DNA from: Paenibacillaceae bacterium
Lineage (GTDB): Bacteria > Bacillota > Clostridia > Lachnospirales > Lachnospiraceae
Assembly (NCBI GenBank): GCA_015057705.1
Contig: SVDU01000027.1
Coordinates: forward strand, 1 to 64,000
Direction: 5' to 3'
Length of the DNA: 64,000 nucleotides
Position numbers and translations under genes: made by a program
Notes under the pieces: model-generated
What the model saw: the letters and a program-made list of their open reading frames with translations, nothing else
The model's database searches: none
What the model was told of the DNA's origin: nothing
In this document: positions 26,592 to 36,358 of the stretch, in pieces
How positions within the stretch are numbered: the stretch's first letter is position 1
Layout: each line of letters begins with the position of its first letter

Positions 26592-29582
26592 ATGGGAGAC
26601 AAAATGACACCGATGCCTTTTTCACAATTAATGAACTGGGTAAGGCAGGAGCAGGGAAAACAGGAATCAGTTTTTGGAGTATACCGTCCCTACCGGGCGG
26701 ATGAGTCACATAACAGGGAGCTGTTTGGCAGAACGTTAGAGACTCCGATTGGACCGGCGGCGGGTCCTCATACCCAGCTGGCGCAAAACATTGTGGCAGC
26801 TTACTATGCAGGAAGCCGTTTCTTTGAGCTGAAGACCGTACAGATTTTAGACGGAGATGATCTGCCGGTAGAAAAGCCCTGTATCAGGGCAGAAGATGAG
26901 TGCTACAATTGCGAGTGGTCCACGGAACTTTATGTTCCCCAGGCCCAGGAGGAATATATTAAGGCCTGGTTTTTGCTTTCTTTCATGGCAAAGGAATACG
27001 GATTAGGCCAGATGGATGGGTTTCAGTTTAACATGAGTGTGGGATACGATCTGGAGGGAATTAAATCTCCAAAAGTCAATTCTTTCATCGACTCCATGAT
27101 GGATGCAAAAGATACGGAGACGTTTCATTCCTGCAGGCAGTATCTTCTGGAGCATCTGGAACAGTTTGAGAATGTAACAAAAGAGGATATTGAGTCAATC
27201 TCTTCCCAGATCTGCAACAGCGTGACTCTTTCCACCTTACACGGATGCCCGCCTCAGGAGATTGAGCGGATTGCAGTCTATTTAATAGAAGAAAAGGGTC
27301 TGAATACCTTTATTAAATGCAATCCCACACTGCTGGGCTATGAATTTGCCAGAAACACGCTGGATCAGATGGGATATGATTACATTTCCTTTGGTGAGTT
27401 CCATTTCCTTGATGATCTTCAGTATGAGGATGCCATCCCCATGTTAAAACGGCTGATGGCACTGGCGAAAGAACGCAGCTTAGAGTTCGGTGTGAAGCTT
27501 ACCAACACATTCCCGGTTGATGTGAAAAATAATGAGCTCCCCAGCCAGGAGATGTATATGTCCGGAAAATCGCTGTTCCCGCTGTCCATGGCACTGGCGG
27601 CCAGACTTTCCAAAGAATTTGACGGAGCACTTCGGATTTCATTCTCAGGCGGAGCTGATTACCATAATATTAAAGACATTACTGATGCAGGAATTTGGCC
27701 GGTAACTGTTGCCACTACCCTTTTAAAGCCAGGCGGATATCAGAGACTTCTTCAGATGGCAGAAAAGACGAAGGAAACAGGTGTCTTATTTCAGGGTGTA
27801 GATGCAGATAAGGCTTTCACGCTTTTACAGGATTCCATTTCAGATTCTCATTATAAAAAAGCCTTAAAACTTCTGCCGGACAGAAAGATGAAGAAAACAG
27901 TTCCGCTGCTTGACTGTTATACGGCTCCCTGCCAGGAAGCCTGTCCCATTCATCAGGATATTACCACATACTTAAAGCTTTCCGGTCAGGGAAACTATGA
28001 GGAAGCCATGGAAGTGATTGCTGAGAAAAACCCTCTTCCTTTTATAACCGGTTCCATATGTGCCCATAACTGTATGAATATGTGCACCAGAAACCATTAC
28101 GAATCTCCGGTAAATATACGGGGGGCAAAGCTTCTTTGTGCAGAAAAAGGCTATGAGGATTATCGGAAAACCATTCAAAAAGGGGAACTGACCGGTAAAA
28201 AGACAGCAATTATCGGAGGCGGACCAGCTGGACTTTCCGCCGCGTATTTCCTCACAAAGTGCGGTATGCCCGCTACTATTTTTGAAAAAAGCGGAAAGCT
28301 TGGGGGTGTGGTTCAAAACATTATTCCCGATTTCAGAATCTCGGGGGACGTGATTGGCCATGACATCGATTTATGTCTTTCTTACGGAGCAGAGGTAAGG
28401 CTGAATACGGAAATAACGGATCTGGCTGCATTAAAAGAAGAAGGTTTTGAATTTATTATTCTGGCGGCAGGTGCAAGTGAACCGGGAATTTTAAATCTGA
28501 AAACTGGCGAAACCATGAATGCCCTTCATTTTCTCAGTGAATACAAGGAAACCAATAAAAATGTGAATGTCGGTAAGGCAGTTGCTGTGATTGGCGGAGG
28601 AAATACTGCCATGGATACGGCAAGAGCAGCTGTCAGAACCAACGGTGTGAAAGAAGTTTCTCTCGTTTACCGCAGAACAAAACGATACATGCCTGCAGAT
28701 GAGGAAGAATTGCTGCTTGCCATGCAGGATGGTGTTAAATTCATGGAGCTTTTATCTCCTGCAGAACTGGTGAATGGCCAGTTAATCTGCAATGTGATGA
28801 AGCTTGCCGCTGCAGATGAGAGCGGAAGAAGAGCTGTTACAGAAACAGAGGAGACCATTTCCATACCTGCAGATACGGTTATAGCCGCAGTTGGAGAGGG
28901 AATTCCCAAAGAGTTTTATATAAAGAACGGCATTGAACTGACAAGCCGGGGAAGAGTGCTTGTTAATGAGGAAACTTTGGAAACAAGTGTGCCCGGAGTT
29001 TATGCAGTGGGTGACGGTCTGTACGGTCCCGGAACTGTGGTAGAAGCCATAAGAGATGCCAGAATGGCGGCAGAATCAATTCTGGGCAGAAAAGCTGCCA
29101 GGGATTTTGACATCACATCATCTGATCCGCAAAAGCTATACGGCAGAAGAGGAATCTTAAAAGAAACGCTGAGTGACCAGGAAGAAAATACAAGGTGTCT
29201 TGGCTGTAAAAGTATCTGCGAAAACTGCGCAGAGGTCTGTCCAAACCGCGCAAATTTAGCACTCTTTGTTCCAGGTTTCACAAAGCATCAGATCCTTCAT
29301 GTGGATTATTTATGCAATGAATGCGGAAACTGCCGTAGTTTCTGTCCCTATGACAGTGCTCCGTACTTAGATAAATTTACGTTATTTGCTAATGAAGCAG
29401 ACTTAAATAACAGTAAAAACCAGGGCTTTGTTGTGACAGACAGAAAAAATGGTACGTTCCTTCTAAAGTATATGGGAAGTCTGTATACAGGGAAAGCCGG
29501 GGAAGCGGTTGACGCAGTTCCGGAGGGGCTTTTAAAGATTGTGGAAACCGTTATCAATGACTACGATTATCTTTTAGGATAA
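26592..29582 (+). CDS. ygfK: YgfK family putative selenate reductase/purine-cluster oxidoreductase
   Basis: A 996-residue multi-domain flavoprotein. Residues ~1-420 resemble a dihydroorotate/dihydropyrimidine dehydrogenase-like FMN barrel (TPIGPAAGPHTQLAQNIV, FSGGADYHNI). Residues ~440-530 carry cysteine motifs like those of GltD (CYTAPCQEACPIHQD, CAHNCMNMCTRN). An FAD/NAD(P) domain follows with AIIGGGPAGLSAAYFL and VIGGGNTAMDTARA. C-terminal ferredoxin clusters are CLGCKSICENCAEVCPNRA and CNECGNCRSFCPYD. The selenate reductase name is historical; in purine clusters it probably reduces a purine-derived ring. AGGAGG precedes the ATG. Confidence 0.92.
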   Translation: MGDKMTPMPFSQLMNWVRQEQGKQESVFGVYRPYRADESHNRELFGRTLETPIGPAAGPHTQLAQNIVAAYYAGSRFFELKTVQILDGDDLPVEKPCIRAEDECYNCEWSTELYVPQAQEEYIKAWFLLSFMAKEYGLGQMDGFQFNMSVGYDLEGIKSPKVNSFIDSMMDAKDTETFHSCRQYLLEHLEQFENVTKEDIESISSQICNSVTLSTLHGCPPQEIERIAVYLIEEKGLNTFIKCNPTLLGYEFARNTLDQMGYDYISFGEFHFLDDLQYEDAIPMLKRLMALAKERSLEFGVKLTNTFPVDVKNNELPSQEMYMSGKSLFPLSMALAARLSKEFDGALRISFSGGADYHNIKDITDAGIWPVTVATTLLKPGGYQRLLQMAEKTKETGVLFQGVDADKAFTLLQDSISDSHYKKALKLLPDRKMKKTVPLLDCYTAPCQEACPIHQDITTYLKLSGQGNYEEAMEVIAEKNPLPFITGSICAHNCMNMCTRNHYESPVNIRGAKLLCAEKGYEDYRKTIQKGELTGKKTAIIGGGPAGLSAAYFLTKCGMPATIFEKSGKLGGVVQNIIPDFRISGDVIGHDIDLCLSYGAEVRLNTEITDLAALKEEGFEFIILAAGASEPGILNLKTGETMNALHFLSEYKETNKNVNVGKAVAVIGGGNTAMDTARAAVRTNGVKEVSLVYRRTKRYMPADEEELLLAMQDGVKFMELLSPAELVNGQLICNVMKLAAADESGRRAVTETEETISIPADTVIAAVGEGIPKEFYIKNGIELTSRGRVLVNEETLETSVPGVYAVGDGLYGPGTVVEAIRDARMAAESILGRKAARDFDITSSDPQKLYGRRGILKETLSDQEENTRCLGCKSICENCAEVCPNRANLALFVPGFTKHQILHVDYLCNECGNCRSFCPYDSAPYLDKFTLFANEADLNNSKNQGFVVTDRKNGTFLLKYMGSLYTGKAGEAVDAVPEGLLKIVETVINDYDYLLG

Positions 29583-29598
29583 GAAAGTGGGTGGAGCA

Positions 29599-32166
29599 AT
29601 GGTTCGTTTCCTGGTAAACGGAGAGACTGTTACGGTACCGGAAGAAAGGAAGCTGATTGATGTTTTAAGAACCGATCTGGGGCTTAAGTCTGTGAAAGAC
29701 GGATGCAGCGAAGGTGCCTGTGGAACATGTACGGTCCTGATAGATGGAAAGGCTGTAAAAGCCTGTGTTCAGAAAGCAGCCAGAATGGAAGGGAAATCTG
29801 TCATGACAGTGGAGGGACTGTCTGACAGGGAAAAAGAAGTGTTTGTCTATGCCTTTGGGGAAGCGGGAGCTGTTCAGTGCGGTTTTTGCATTCCGGGCAT
29901 GGTAATCTGTGCAAAAGCCCTCATTGATGAAAACCCTGATCCAACAAGGGAAGAGGCTGCATTTGCAGTACGGGGAAATGTCTGCCGCTGCACCGGATAT
30001 AAGAAAATCATTGATGCCATTCTCCTTGCAGCCAGACTGTTTCGTGAAGATGTCAGAGATTTAAAGGCTCCAAAGGTAACGGCTGTGGGGCAGCGGGCTC
30101 ATCGCCTGGATGTACCGGAAAAAGTGCTGGGTTACGGGGAATACGTAGACGATATGGAAGTAGAGGGTTTAATCTACGGCAGTGCGGTACGGAGTAAATA
30201 CCCCCGGGCAAGAATTCTGTCTATTGACGATTCCAAAGCCAAAGCACTGCCTGGAGTCCGTGCAGTCTTAACCGCTAAAGATGTTCCGGGTAAGAATAAA
30301 GTGGGTCATTTAAAGAAAGACTGGGATACCATGATTCCGGAAGGAGAGATTACCAGATATGTTGGGGATGCCGTTTGTCTTGTGGCAGCGGATACTCCTG
30401 AGATCCTGGAAGAAGCCAAGAAGCTGATTGAGATTGAATACCAGGAGTTAAAAGGAGTCTTTTCACCCCGGGAAGCTTTACAGCCTAATGCACCTCTTGT
30501 TCATGATACTGGTAATATTTTAGCCCATGAGCATCTGATCAGAGGAGATGCAAAGAAGGCCATAGAAAACTCTGCCTATTCGGTAACCATGCATTATGAA
30601 ACTCCATTTACAGAGCATGCATTTCTGGAACAGGAGTGTGCCATAGCTATAGTAGATCGGGAAAAGGAAGATGCTGTGATCTATTCCTCCGACCAGGGAA
30701 CTTATGATACGCAAAAGGAATGTGCCGGTATGCTTGGTTTTGAACTTTCAAAGGTTCATGTGATTAACAAGCTGGTAGGAGGAGGGTTTGGCGGAAAAGA
30801 GGATATGTCCGTTCAGCATCACGCTGCTCTTTTAGCTTATCATACTGGTAAACCAGTCAAAGTAAAGCTGACCAGGAAAGAAAGCATTATGGTTCATCCC
30901 AAGCGCCATCCGGCCTCTATGGATTTTACCACTGCCTGCGATGAGAATGGTTATCTTACCGGTATGACAGCAGTGGTGATTACGGATACAGGAGCTTACG
31001 CTTCTCTGGGAGGTCCTGTACTTCAGCGCCTCTGTACCCACGCAGCAGGACCTTATCATTATCAGAATATTGACATTGAAGGAACAGCTGTCTACACCAA
31101 CAATCCGCCTGCAGGTGCTTTTCGGGGATTCGGAGTCACACAAAGCTGTTTTGCCATAGAGTGCAACTTAAACCTGCTGGCAGAGAAAGTTGGGATTAGT
31201 CCATGGGAAATCCGTTTTCGCAATGCCATTCGGCCGGGACAGGAGCTTCCAAACGGTCAGATCGCTGCAGAAGGAACTGCCCTTGTGGAGACTCTGCTTG
31301 CAGTAAAAGACATTTATGAAAGCCACCCTTATGCAGGAATCGCCTGTGCCATGAAAAATGCCGGTGTAGGAGTCGGACTTCCTGACTGGGGAAGATGCAG
31401 GCTGACGGTGGAAGATGGAAAGGTTCATATCAGATCTGGCGCATCCTGCATTGGTCAGGGACTGGGAACTGTTCTGGAGCAGATTGTATGCGAAACCCTT
31501 GGTATCACAGGTGATCAGGTGATCTACGTTGCTGCAGAGACCAATCTGGCACCTGATTCCGGTACTACCTCCGGCTCCCGCCAGACTCTGGTAACAGGGG
31601 AAGCGGCAAGGAGGGCATGTGTCCAGATCCTTCAGGATTTAGATGACAAAAAAGAACTTTCAGCTCTAAATGGAAAAGAATACTATGGAGAATATCTGGC
31701 TGCCACTGATCCTATGGGAAGCGAGAAGAAAAATCCCGTCTCTCATGTGGCTTACGGATATGCCACTCAGGTAGCCTGTTTAAAAGAAGACGGTACCGTG
31801 GAAAAGATACTGGCGGCCCACGATGTAGGAAAGGCCATAAATCCTCTGTCTGTAGAAGGACAGATTGAAGGCGGTGTGGTCATGTCACTGGGATATGCCC
31901 TGACGGAAGAATTTCCTTTGAACCAGGGTGTTCCACTTGCAAAATTCGGTACGCTTGGATTGTTCCGGGCAGATAAAACACCGGATGTAGAGAGCATTAT
32001 TGTAGAACGAAATCACGATCCGCTGGCCTACGGGGCAATAGGAATCGGAGAGATTACCTCAATTCCTACTGCACCAGCGGTGCAGGGCGCTTATTATAAG
32101 TATGACGGAGTATTTCGGACATCCCTGCCTTTGGAAGAGACGGCTTATCGGAAAAAGAAAAAATAA
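29599..32166 (+). CDS. Selenium-dependent-type xanthine dehydrogenase (Fe-S plus Mo domains fused)
   Basis: An 855-residue molybdenum hydroxylase that would oxidise purines. The N-terminal plant-type [2Fe-2S] domain has CSEGACGTC, and the second cluster domain has CGFCIPGM and CRCTG (to ~residue 150). The molybdopterin part has GGGFGGKED and AFRGFGVTQS, and the catalytic glutamate is in GAIGIGEITSIPTAP near the end. There is no FAD domain, so electrons must pass to a partner, possibly YgfK. This fused layout, beside yqeB, yqeC and selD, fits the selenium-dependent XDH family. The ATG at 29599 matches the family start; a GTG at 29587 with AGGA upstream is an alternative. Confidence 0.9.
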   Translation: MVRFLVNGETVTVPEERKLIDVLRTDLGLKSVKDGCSEGACGTCTVLIDGKAVKACVQKAARMEGKSVMTVEGLSDREKEVFVYAFGEAGAVQCGFCIPGMVICAKALIDENPDPTREEAAFAVRGNVCRCTGYKKIIDAILLAARLFREDVRDLKAPKVTAVGQRAHRLDVPEKVLGYGEYVDDMEVEGLIYGSAVRSKYPRARILSIDDSKAKALPGVRAVLTAKDVPGKNKVGHLKKDWDTMIPEGEITRYVGDAVCLVAADTPEILEEAKKLIEIEYQELKGVFSPREALQPNAPLVHDTGNILAHEHLIRGDAKKAIENSAYSVTMHYETPFTEHAFLEQECAIAIVDREKEDAVIYSSDQGTYDTQKECAGMLGFELSKVHVINKLVGGGFGGKEDMSVQHHAALLAYHTGKPVKVKLTRKESIMVHPKRHPASMDFTTACDENGYLTGMTAVVITDTGAYASLGGPVLQRLCTHAAGPYHYQNIDIEGTAVYTNNPPAGAFRGFGVTQSCFAIECNLNLLAEKVGISPWEIRFRNAIRPGQELPNGQIAAEGTALVETLLAVKDIYESHPYAGIACAMKNAGVGVGLPDWGRCRLTVEDGKVHIRSGASCIGQGLGTVLEQIVCETLGITGDQVIYVAAETNLAPDSGTTSGSRQTLVTGEAARRACVQILQDLDDKKELSALNGKEYYGEYLAATDPMGSEKKNPVSHVAYGYATQVACLKEDGTVEKILAAHDVGKAINPLSVEGQIEGGVVMSLGYALTEEFPLNQGVPLAKFGTLGLFRADKTPDVESIIVERNHDPLAYGAIGIGEITSIPTAPAVQGAYYKYDGVFRTSLPLEETAYRKKKK

Positions 32167-32170
32167 CCGG

Positions 32171-32209
32171 AAAAAGACGCAGGAGAAAAAAACTTCTCTG
32201 CGTCTTTTT
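32171..32209 (+). terminator. Intrinsic terminator after the xanthine dehydrogenase gene
   Basis: GACGCAG (32176-32182) pairs with CTGCGTC (32198-32204), extended by AGAA/TTCT, with an A-run before and five T after. It may be partial, because dihydropyrimidinase follows on the same strand. A TTGACA at 32214-32219 could start a new promoter, but I see no good -10 box at the right distance. Confidence 0.75.
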
Positions 32210-32302
32210 GGGATTGACAAAGAACCATGAAAAAGAGAAAATAGATGGCATAGACCGGTATGAAAAAGCAAACCGGATTAGAAGAAAGGAAGTGGATTTG
32301 CT

Positions 32303-33679
32303 GTGAAGACGTTGTTGAAAGGCGGAACTGTAGTATCGGGAAGCAAGGCAGTTGCAGCGGATGTTCTCATGGAGAATGGAAAGATTCTGGCTGTGGAACC
32401 GGGAATTGAAGAGGAAAAAGCAGATGTTATTGATGTAACCGGCAAACTTTTGTTTCCGGGATTTATTGATGCCCATACTCATTTTGATCTTCATGTGGCA
32501 GGTACCGTAACAGCAGATGATTTTGAGTCAGGAACCAAGGCAGCGATAGCCGGAGGAACCACCATGATTATTGATTTTGCCACCCAGTACCAGGGAGAAA
32601 GTCTGCATCAGGCACTGAATAACTGGCATAAAAAAGCGGATGGCAACGCATCCTGTGATTATGGCTTTCACCTGGCAGTTTCAGACTGGAATCATTCCGT
32701 AAGCGAAGAGCTTGACACTATCGTTTCAGAAGGTGTGACTTCCTTTAAGCTGTATATGACTTATGATGAGATGTATATGGCTGACAAAAAGATATACCAG
32801 ATTTTAAAACGTTTAAAAGAAGCCGGAGGAATTGCCGGTGTACACTGTGAAAACAAGGGAATCATCGAGGCGCTGATTGAGGAAGAAAAAGCAAAGGGTA
32901 ATTATTCGGTTAATGCCCATAAAAAGACAAGACCTGCGGCAGTAGAGGCAGAAGCAGCGGGCCGTCTTCTAAAGATAGCCCAGGTGGCGGATTGCCCGGT
33001 TATCATCGTACATCTAAGCTCGGAGGCTGGTTATAAAGAGATTGCTTATGCAAGAGAAAGAGGGCAGGAAGTATATGTGGAAACCTGTCCCCAGTATCTG
33101 ATTTTCAATGAAGATGTTTATGATCTCCCAGGTTTTGAGGGAAGTAAATACGTAATCTCGCCTACAATTAAGAAGGAATCAGACAGACAGAAGCTGTGGG
33201 AGCTTTTAAAGACGGATCAGATTCAGACAGTATCCACTGATCACTGCAGCTTCACTACCGATCAGAAAGCAGCAGGCAGAGAAGATTTTACGAAGATACC
33301 AAACGGAATGCCGGGAGTGGAAGCACGTCCTGCTCTGGTTTACAGCTTTGGTGTTAAACAAAATGGTCTGACTGTGGAACAGATGTGCCGGCTGCTCTCA
33401 GAAAATCCGGCAAAGCTTTACGGAGTTTATCCAAGAAAAGGCGTGATAGCTCCTGGAAGTGACGCTGATCTTGTGGTTTTTAACCCGGATGCCAAATGGA
33501 CCATGTCTGTTGAAAACCAGGTTGCCCGCGTGGATTACTGTCCCTTTGAAGGAATTTCCGTTGAAGGAAAAGCGGAGCTGGTATTTTTAGGAGGCAGACT
33601 GGCGGCTGAGAATGGTGAAGTCTTATTGGAAAAGACAGGTGCCTATGTAGCCAGAAACAAACCTATGGTGATTTCCTGA
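32303..33679 (+). CDS. hydA: Dihydropyrimidinase/hydantoinase-type amidohydrolase
   Basis: A 458-residue cyclic amidohydrolase. The first metal motif is GFIDAHTHFDLHVAG. The carboxylated lysine lies in TSFKLYMTYDE (~residue 150), and VHLSSEAG, STDHCSF and NGMPGVEARPAL complete the site. In the purine cluster (hyuA/ygeZ homologue) it probably opens a reduced ring. The start is GTG with AAAGGAAG upstream. It abuts yqeC, whose ATG overlaps its last base. Confidence 0.9.
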   Translation: MKTLLKGGTVVSGSKAVAADVLMENGKILAVEPGIEEEKADVIDVTGKLLFPGFIDAHTHFDLHVAGTVTADDFESGTKAAIAGGTTMIIDFATQYQGESLHQALNNWHKKADGNASCDYGFHLAVSDWNHSVSEELDTIVSEGVTSFKLYMTYDEMYMADKKIYQILKRLKEAGGIAGVHCENKGIIEALIEEEKAKGNYSVNAHKKTRPAAVEAEAAGRLLKIAQVADCPVIIVHLSSEAGYKEIAYARERGQEVYVETCPQYLIFNEDVYDLPGFEGSKYVISPTIKKESDRQKLWELLKTDQIQTVSTDHCSFTTDQKAAGREDFTKIPNGMPGVEARPALVYSFGVKQNGLTVEQMCRLLSENPAKLYGVYPRKGVIAPGSDADLVVFNPDAKWTMSVENQVARVDYCPFEGISVEGKAELVFLGGRLAAENGEVLLEKTGAYVARNKPMVIS

Positions 33680-34482
33680 TGATATTAAAAAGTGCCTATG
33701 GAATTGATGTGTCAGATGGAATATTACAGCTGAAAAAAAAAGATTCTCTGTGGGAGGCCCTTGGTATTCCCTTGAAAGAACCGATGATTGTGGCTTTTAC
33801 CGGTGGGGGCGGGAAGACAACCTCCATGTATTGCCTGGCCGATGAGCTGTCAGCTCAGGGAAAGCGGGTAATTGTAACTACCAGTACCCATATTTTACGG
33901 CCGACTGACAGGATTGTCACAGAGGCAGGTGACTGGAAAGCCGTGAGTGATTTTATAAAAAGTCATAAGGAGCTTTTTTCTTTGGCAGGCTGGGTGCTGG
34001 TTACCGGCCTGCCTGCCGAAGAAGGGAAGCTAAAGGGAATGGAACTTTCTGAGCTGGAACGGCTGACGCAGCTATGTGATGTCCTTCTTGTGGAAGCAGA
34101 TGGCGCAAAGTGCCTTCCAATTAAGATACCTAAGATAAATGAACCGGTTTTACCAGGCAAAACTCATGCAGTAATTGGCTGTATAGGGCTTAACTGTATC
34201 GGTGAGCCATGGGAAGAAATGTGCTTTCGTTATGAACTGACACCACAGGTGTTTGACGGTCAGAAAAAGAACGGACGAATTACGCCTTCTGATGCAGCAA
34301 AGATACTGACCAGCACCCATGGGACCCGAAAGGGAGTTGAATCCATGGAATACCGGATTTTAATAAACAAAGCAGATGATGAAAGGCGGCTGTCCAGTGC
34401 CCTGGCAGTAGCAGATGCAATGGAAAAACAATGGGCGAAGTACACAACAGTAACCAGTTTTATAGAAAAGGATCAGAATTAG
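33679..34482 (+). CDS. yqeC: Selenium cofactor biosynthesis protein YqeC
   Basis: A 267-residue protein of the YqeC family. A P-loop AFTGGGGKTTSMYCLADEL lies at residues ~38-57, followed by VIVTTSTHIL and a LLVEADGAKCLPIKIP motif. The family is tied by co-occurrence to selenium-dependent molybdenum hydroxylases and is thought to help make or insert the labile selenium cofactor; the reaction is not established. It overlaps the dihydropyrimidinase stop by one base, so the genes are coupled. Confidence 0.88.
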   Translation: MILKSAYGIDVSDGILQLKKKDSLWEALGIPLKEPMIVAFTGGGGKTTSMYCLADELSAQGKRVIVTTSTHILRPTDRIVTEAGDWKAVSDFIKSHKELFSLAGWVLVTGLPAEEGKLKGMELSELERLTQLCDVLLVEADGAKCLPIKIPKINEPVLPGKTHAVIGCIGLNCIGEPWEEMCFRYELTPQVFDGQKKNGRITPSDAAKILTSTHGTRKGVESMEYRILINKADDERRLSSALAVADAMEKQWAKYTTVTSFIEKDQN

Positions 34483-34506
34483 AGACACACGAAAGGGATT
34501 AGCAAG

Positions 34507-35541
34507 ATGAAAGAGATCAGAACGGAAGACGCAGCAGGTCATGTTCTTTGCCATGACATGACCCAGATCATACCTGGAGTTTCAAAGGATGCAAGATTCC
34601 GGAAAGGTCATGTAGTAACAGAGGAAGATATCCCTGTACTGCTGTCAATGGGAAAAGAGCATCTGTATATATGGGAAAAGGATGATACCATGTATCATGA
34701 GAATGAGGCTGCTGAAATACTTTGTGAATTATGCAGAAACGACCATATGGACAGGGGCGATGTAAAAGAAGGGAAAATAGAATTAAAATCCACCATTCGC
34801 GGACTTTTAAAAATAGACACCGGTCTGCTTGACATAATAAACAGTGCCGGAGATATGATGATTGCTTCCAGACATCCAAATACTCCTGTAGAACCAGGGG
34901 ATAAGCTTTGCGGAACCAGGATTATTCCTCTCGTAATTAAAAAGGACAAGATGGAGGCAGTAAAAAAACTCTGCGGCGGAAAAAGGATATTTTCCATACT
35001 GCCTTATAAAAATAAAAAAGTGGGTATTGTTACAACAGGAAGTGAAGTATACTGCGGAAAGGTCAAGGATGCATTCGGCCCGGTTCTAAGAGCGAAGGCA
35101 GAAGAGTTTGGCGGAGTAATACTGGGACAGACCGTAACCGATGATAAGCCGGAGCATACCTCAGAGGCCATTCTTGAATTTATCAGACAGGGAGCGGACA
35201 TGGTACTGGTCAGCGGCGGCATGAGTGTGGATCCGGATGACAAAACTCCTCTGGCAATCCGAAATACGGGAGCCGAAGTGGTATCCTATGGTGCTCCGGT
35301 TCTGCCGGGAGCCATGTTTCTTCTTTCCTATTACCGGAAAGATGGAAAGAAAATTCCGGTAGCAGGACTTCCCGGCTGTGTGATGTATTCCAAAAGAACG
35401 GTATTTGACTTAGTGCTTCCAAGACTGATGGCAGATGATCCTATAACAAAAGAAGAACTTGATAAGCTTGGAAAAGGGGGGCTGTGCCTCTCCTGTGAGG
35501 AATGTCATTATCCAAACTGCGGATTCGGAAAGGGCTGGTAG
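34507..35541 (+). CDS. Molybdopterin-binding (MoCF/MoeA-like) protein with a Cys-rich tail
   Basis: A 344-residue protein with a molybdopterin-binding MoCF domain in its second half (KKVGIVTTGSEVYCGKVKDA, then VSGGMSVDPDDKTPLAI and PGAMFLLSYY, PVAGLPGCVMY). The N-terminal part resembles MoeA-like leader domains. The C terminus ends in CLSCEECHYPNCGFGKGW, a four-cysteine motif that could bind a metal or iron-sulfur cluster. It lies between yqeC and yqeB, so a role in fitting the selenium-containing molybdenum cofactor is likely but inferred. Confidence 0.82.
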   Translation: MKEIRTEDAAGHVLCHDMTQIIPGVSKDARFRKGHVVTEEDIPVLLSMGKEHLYIWEKDDTMYHENEAAEILCELCRNDHMDRGDVKEGKIELKSTIRGLLKIDTGLLDIINSAGDMMIASRHPNTPVEPGDKLCGTRIIPLVIKKDKMEAVKKLCGGKRIFSILPYKNKKVGIVTTGSEVYCGKVKDAFGPVLRAKAEEFGGVILGQTVTDDKPEHTSEAILEFIRQGADMVLVSGGMSVDPDDKTPLAIRNTGAEVVSYGAPVLPGAMFLLSYYRKDGKKIPVAGLPGCVMYSKRTVFDLVLPRLMADDPITKEELDKLGKGGLCLSCEECHYPNCGFGKGW

Positions 35542-35542
35542 G

Positions 35543-36358
35543 ATGAAGATATTGATCAAAGGAGCAGGTGATCTGGCTTCCGGAATCGCCTGCCGCCTCC
35601 ACCGATGCGGCTTTTTAGTGGTTATGACTGAGAAACCCGTACCCATCACCGTAAGGCGTACTGTGGCATTTTCAAGAGCTGTTTACGAAAACAGGACGAA
35701 AGTAGAGGACATTACCGGCGTATTATGCTGCAGTATAAAAGAAGTAGAGGAAGCATTGTCCAAGGATCAGGTGGCAGTAGTGGTTGATGAGGAGTGCGGT
35801 ATCCGTGAAAAATGGAATCCGGATGCAGTTGTAGATGCGATTATAGCAAAGAAGAATCTGGGTACCAGGATTACGGATGCAGACATTGTAATCGCAGTGG
35901 GACCTGGTTTTACTGCAGGGAAGGACTGCCACTGTGTGGTTGAAACAAGGCGGGGCCATGATCTGGGCCGGTGCATCTGGAACGGCAGTGCCGTCCCCAA
36001 CACGGGAGTACCGGGGATTATTGGTGGCTATGATAAAGAACGGATCATACGTGCTGTGGATAACGGTGTATTTCACCCGGCTGTAACCATAGGGACAGTC
36101 GTGCAGTTAAATGATGTGGTTGGGTATGTAAATAATGCTCCTGTGGTCGCCCAGGTGGGAGGAGTGGTAAGAGGACTGCTTCAGGATGGAGTGACTGTTT
36201 TTCGTGGAATGAAATCAGGAGACATAGATCCCAGAGGTGTGACCTGGCACTGTTATACGATCTCAGACAAGGCATCTGCAATTGGTGGGGGTGTGCTGGA
36301 AGCTGTATTAAGTCTTCGAAAAAAGCAACTTGCGCAGAAGGAAAGGATTTCAACATGA
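35543..36358 (+). CDS. yqeB: YqeB / EF2563 family selenium-dependent molybdenum hydroxylase maturation protein
   Basis: A 271-residue member of the EF2563/YqeB family, the marker for selenium-dependent molybdenum hydroxylase systems. It starts MKILIKGAGDLASGIACRLH, a Rossmann-like glycine-rich loop, and has VIAVGPGFTAGKDCHCVVET and GNPAV-like NTGVPGIIGGYDKERI motifs; it ends in AIGGGVLEAVLSLRKK. Related to XdhC-like proteins that load the cofactor. The ATG at 35543 starts one base after the preceding stop; an upstream in-frame start would run through the neighbouring gene. It overlaps the next gene by four bases. Confidence 0.9.
   Translation: MKILIKGAGDLASGIACRLHRCGFLVVMTEKPVPITVRRTVAFSRAVYENRTKVEDITGVLCCSIKEVEEALSKDQVAVVVDEECGIREKWNPDAVVDAIIAKKNLGTRITDADIVIAVGPGFTAGKDCHCVVETRRGHDLGRCIWNGSAVPNTGVPGIIGGYDKERIIRAVDNGVFHPAVTIGTVVQLNDVVGYVNNAPVVAQVGGVVRGLLQDGVTVFRGMKSGDIDPRGVTWHCYTISDKASAIGGGVLEAVLSLRKKQLAQKERIST

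Noticed and set aside
32214-32247. TTGACA after the xanthine dehydrogenase terminator as a promoter for dihydropyrimidinase
   Set aside because: No acceptable -10 box lies 16-18 bases downstream; left as a possibility in the terminator entry only.
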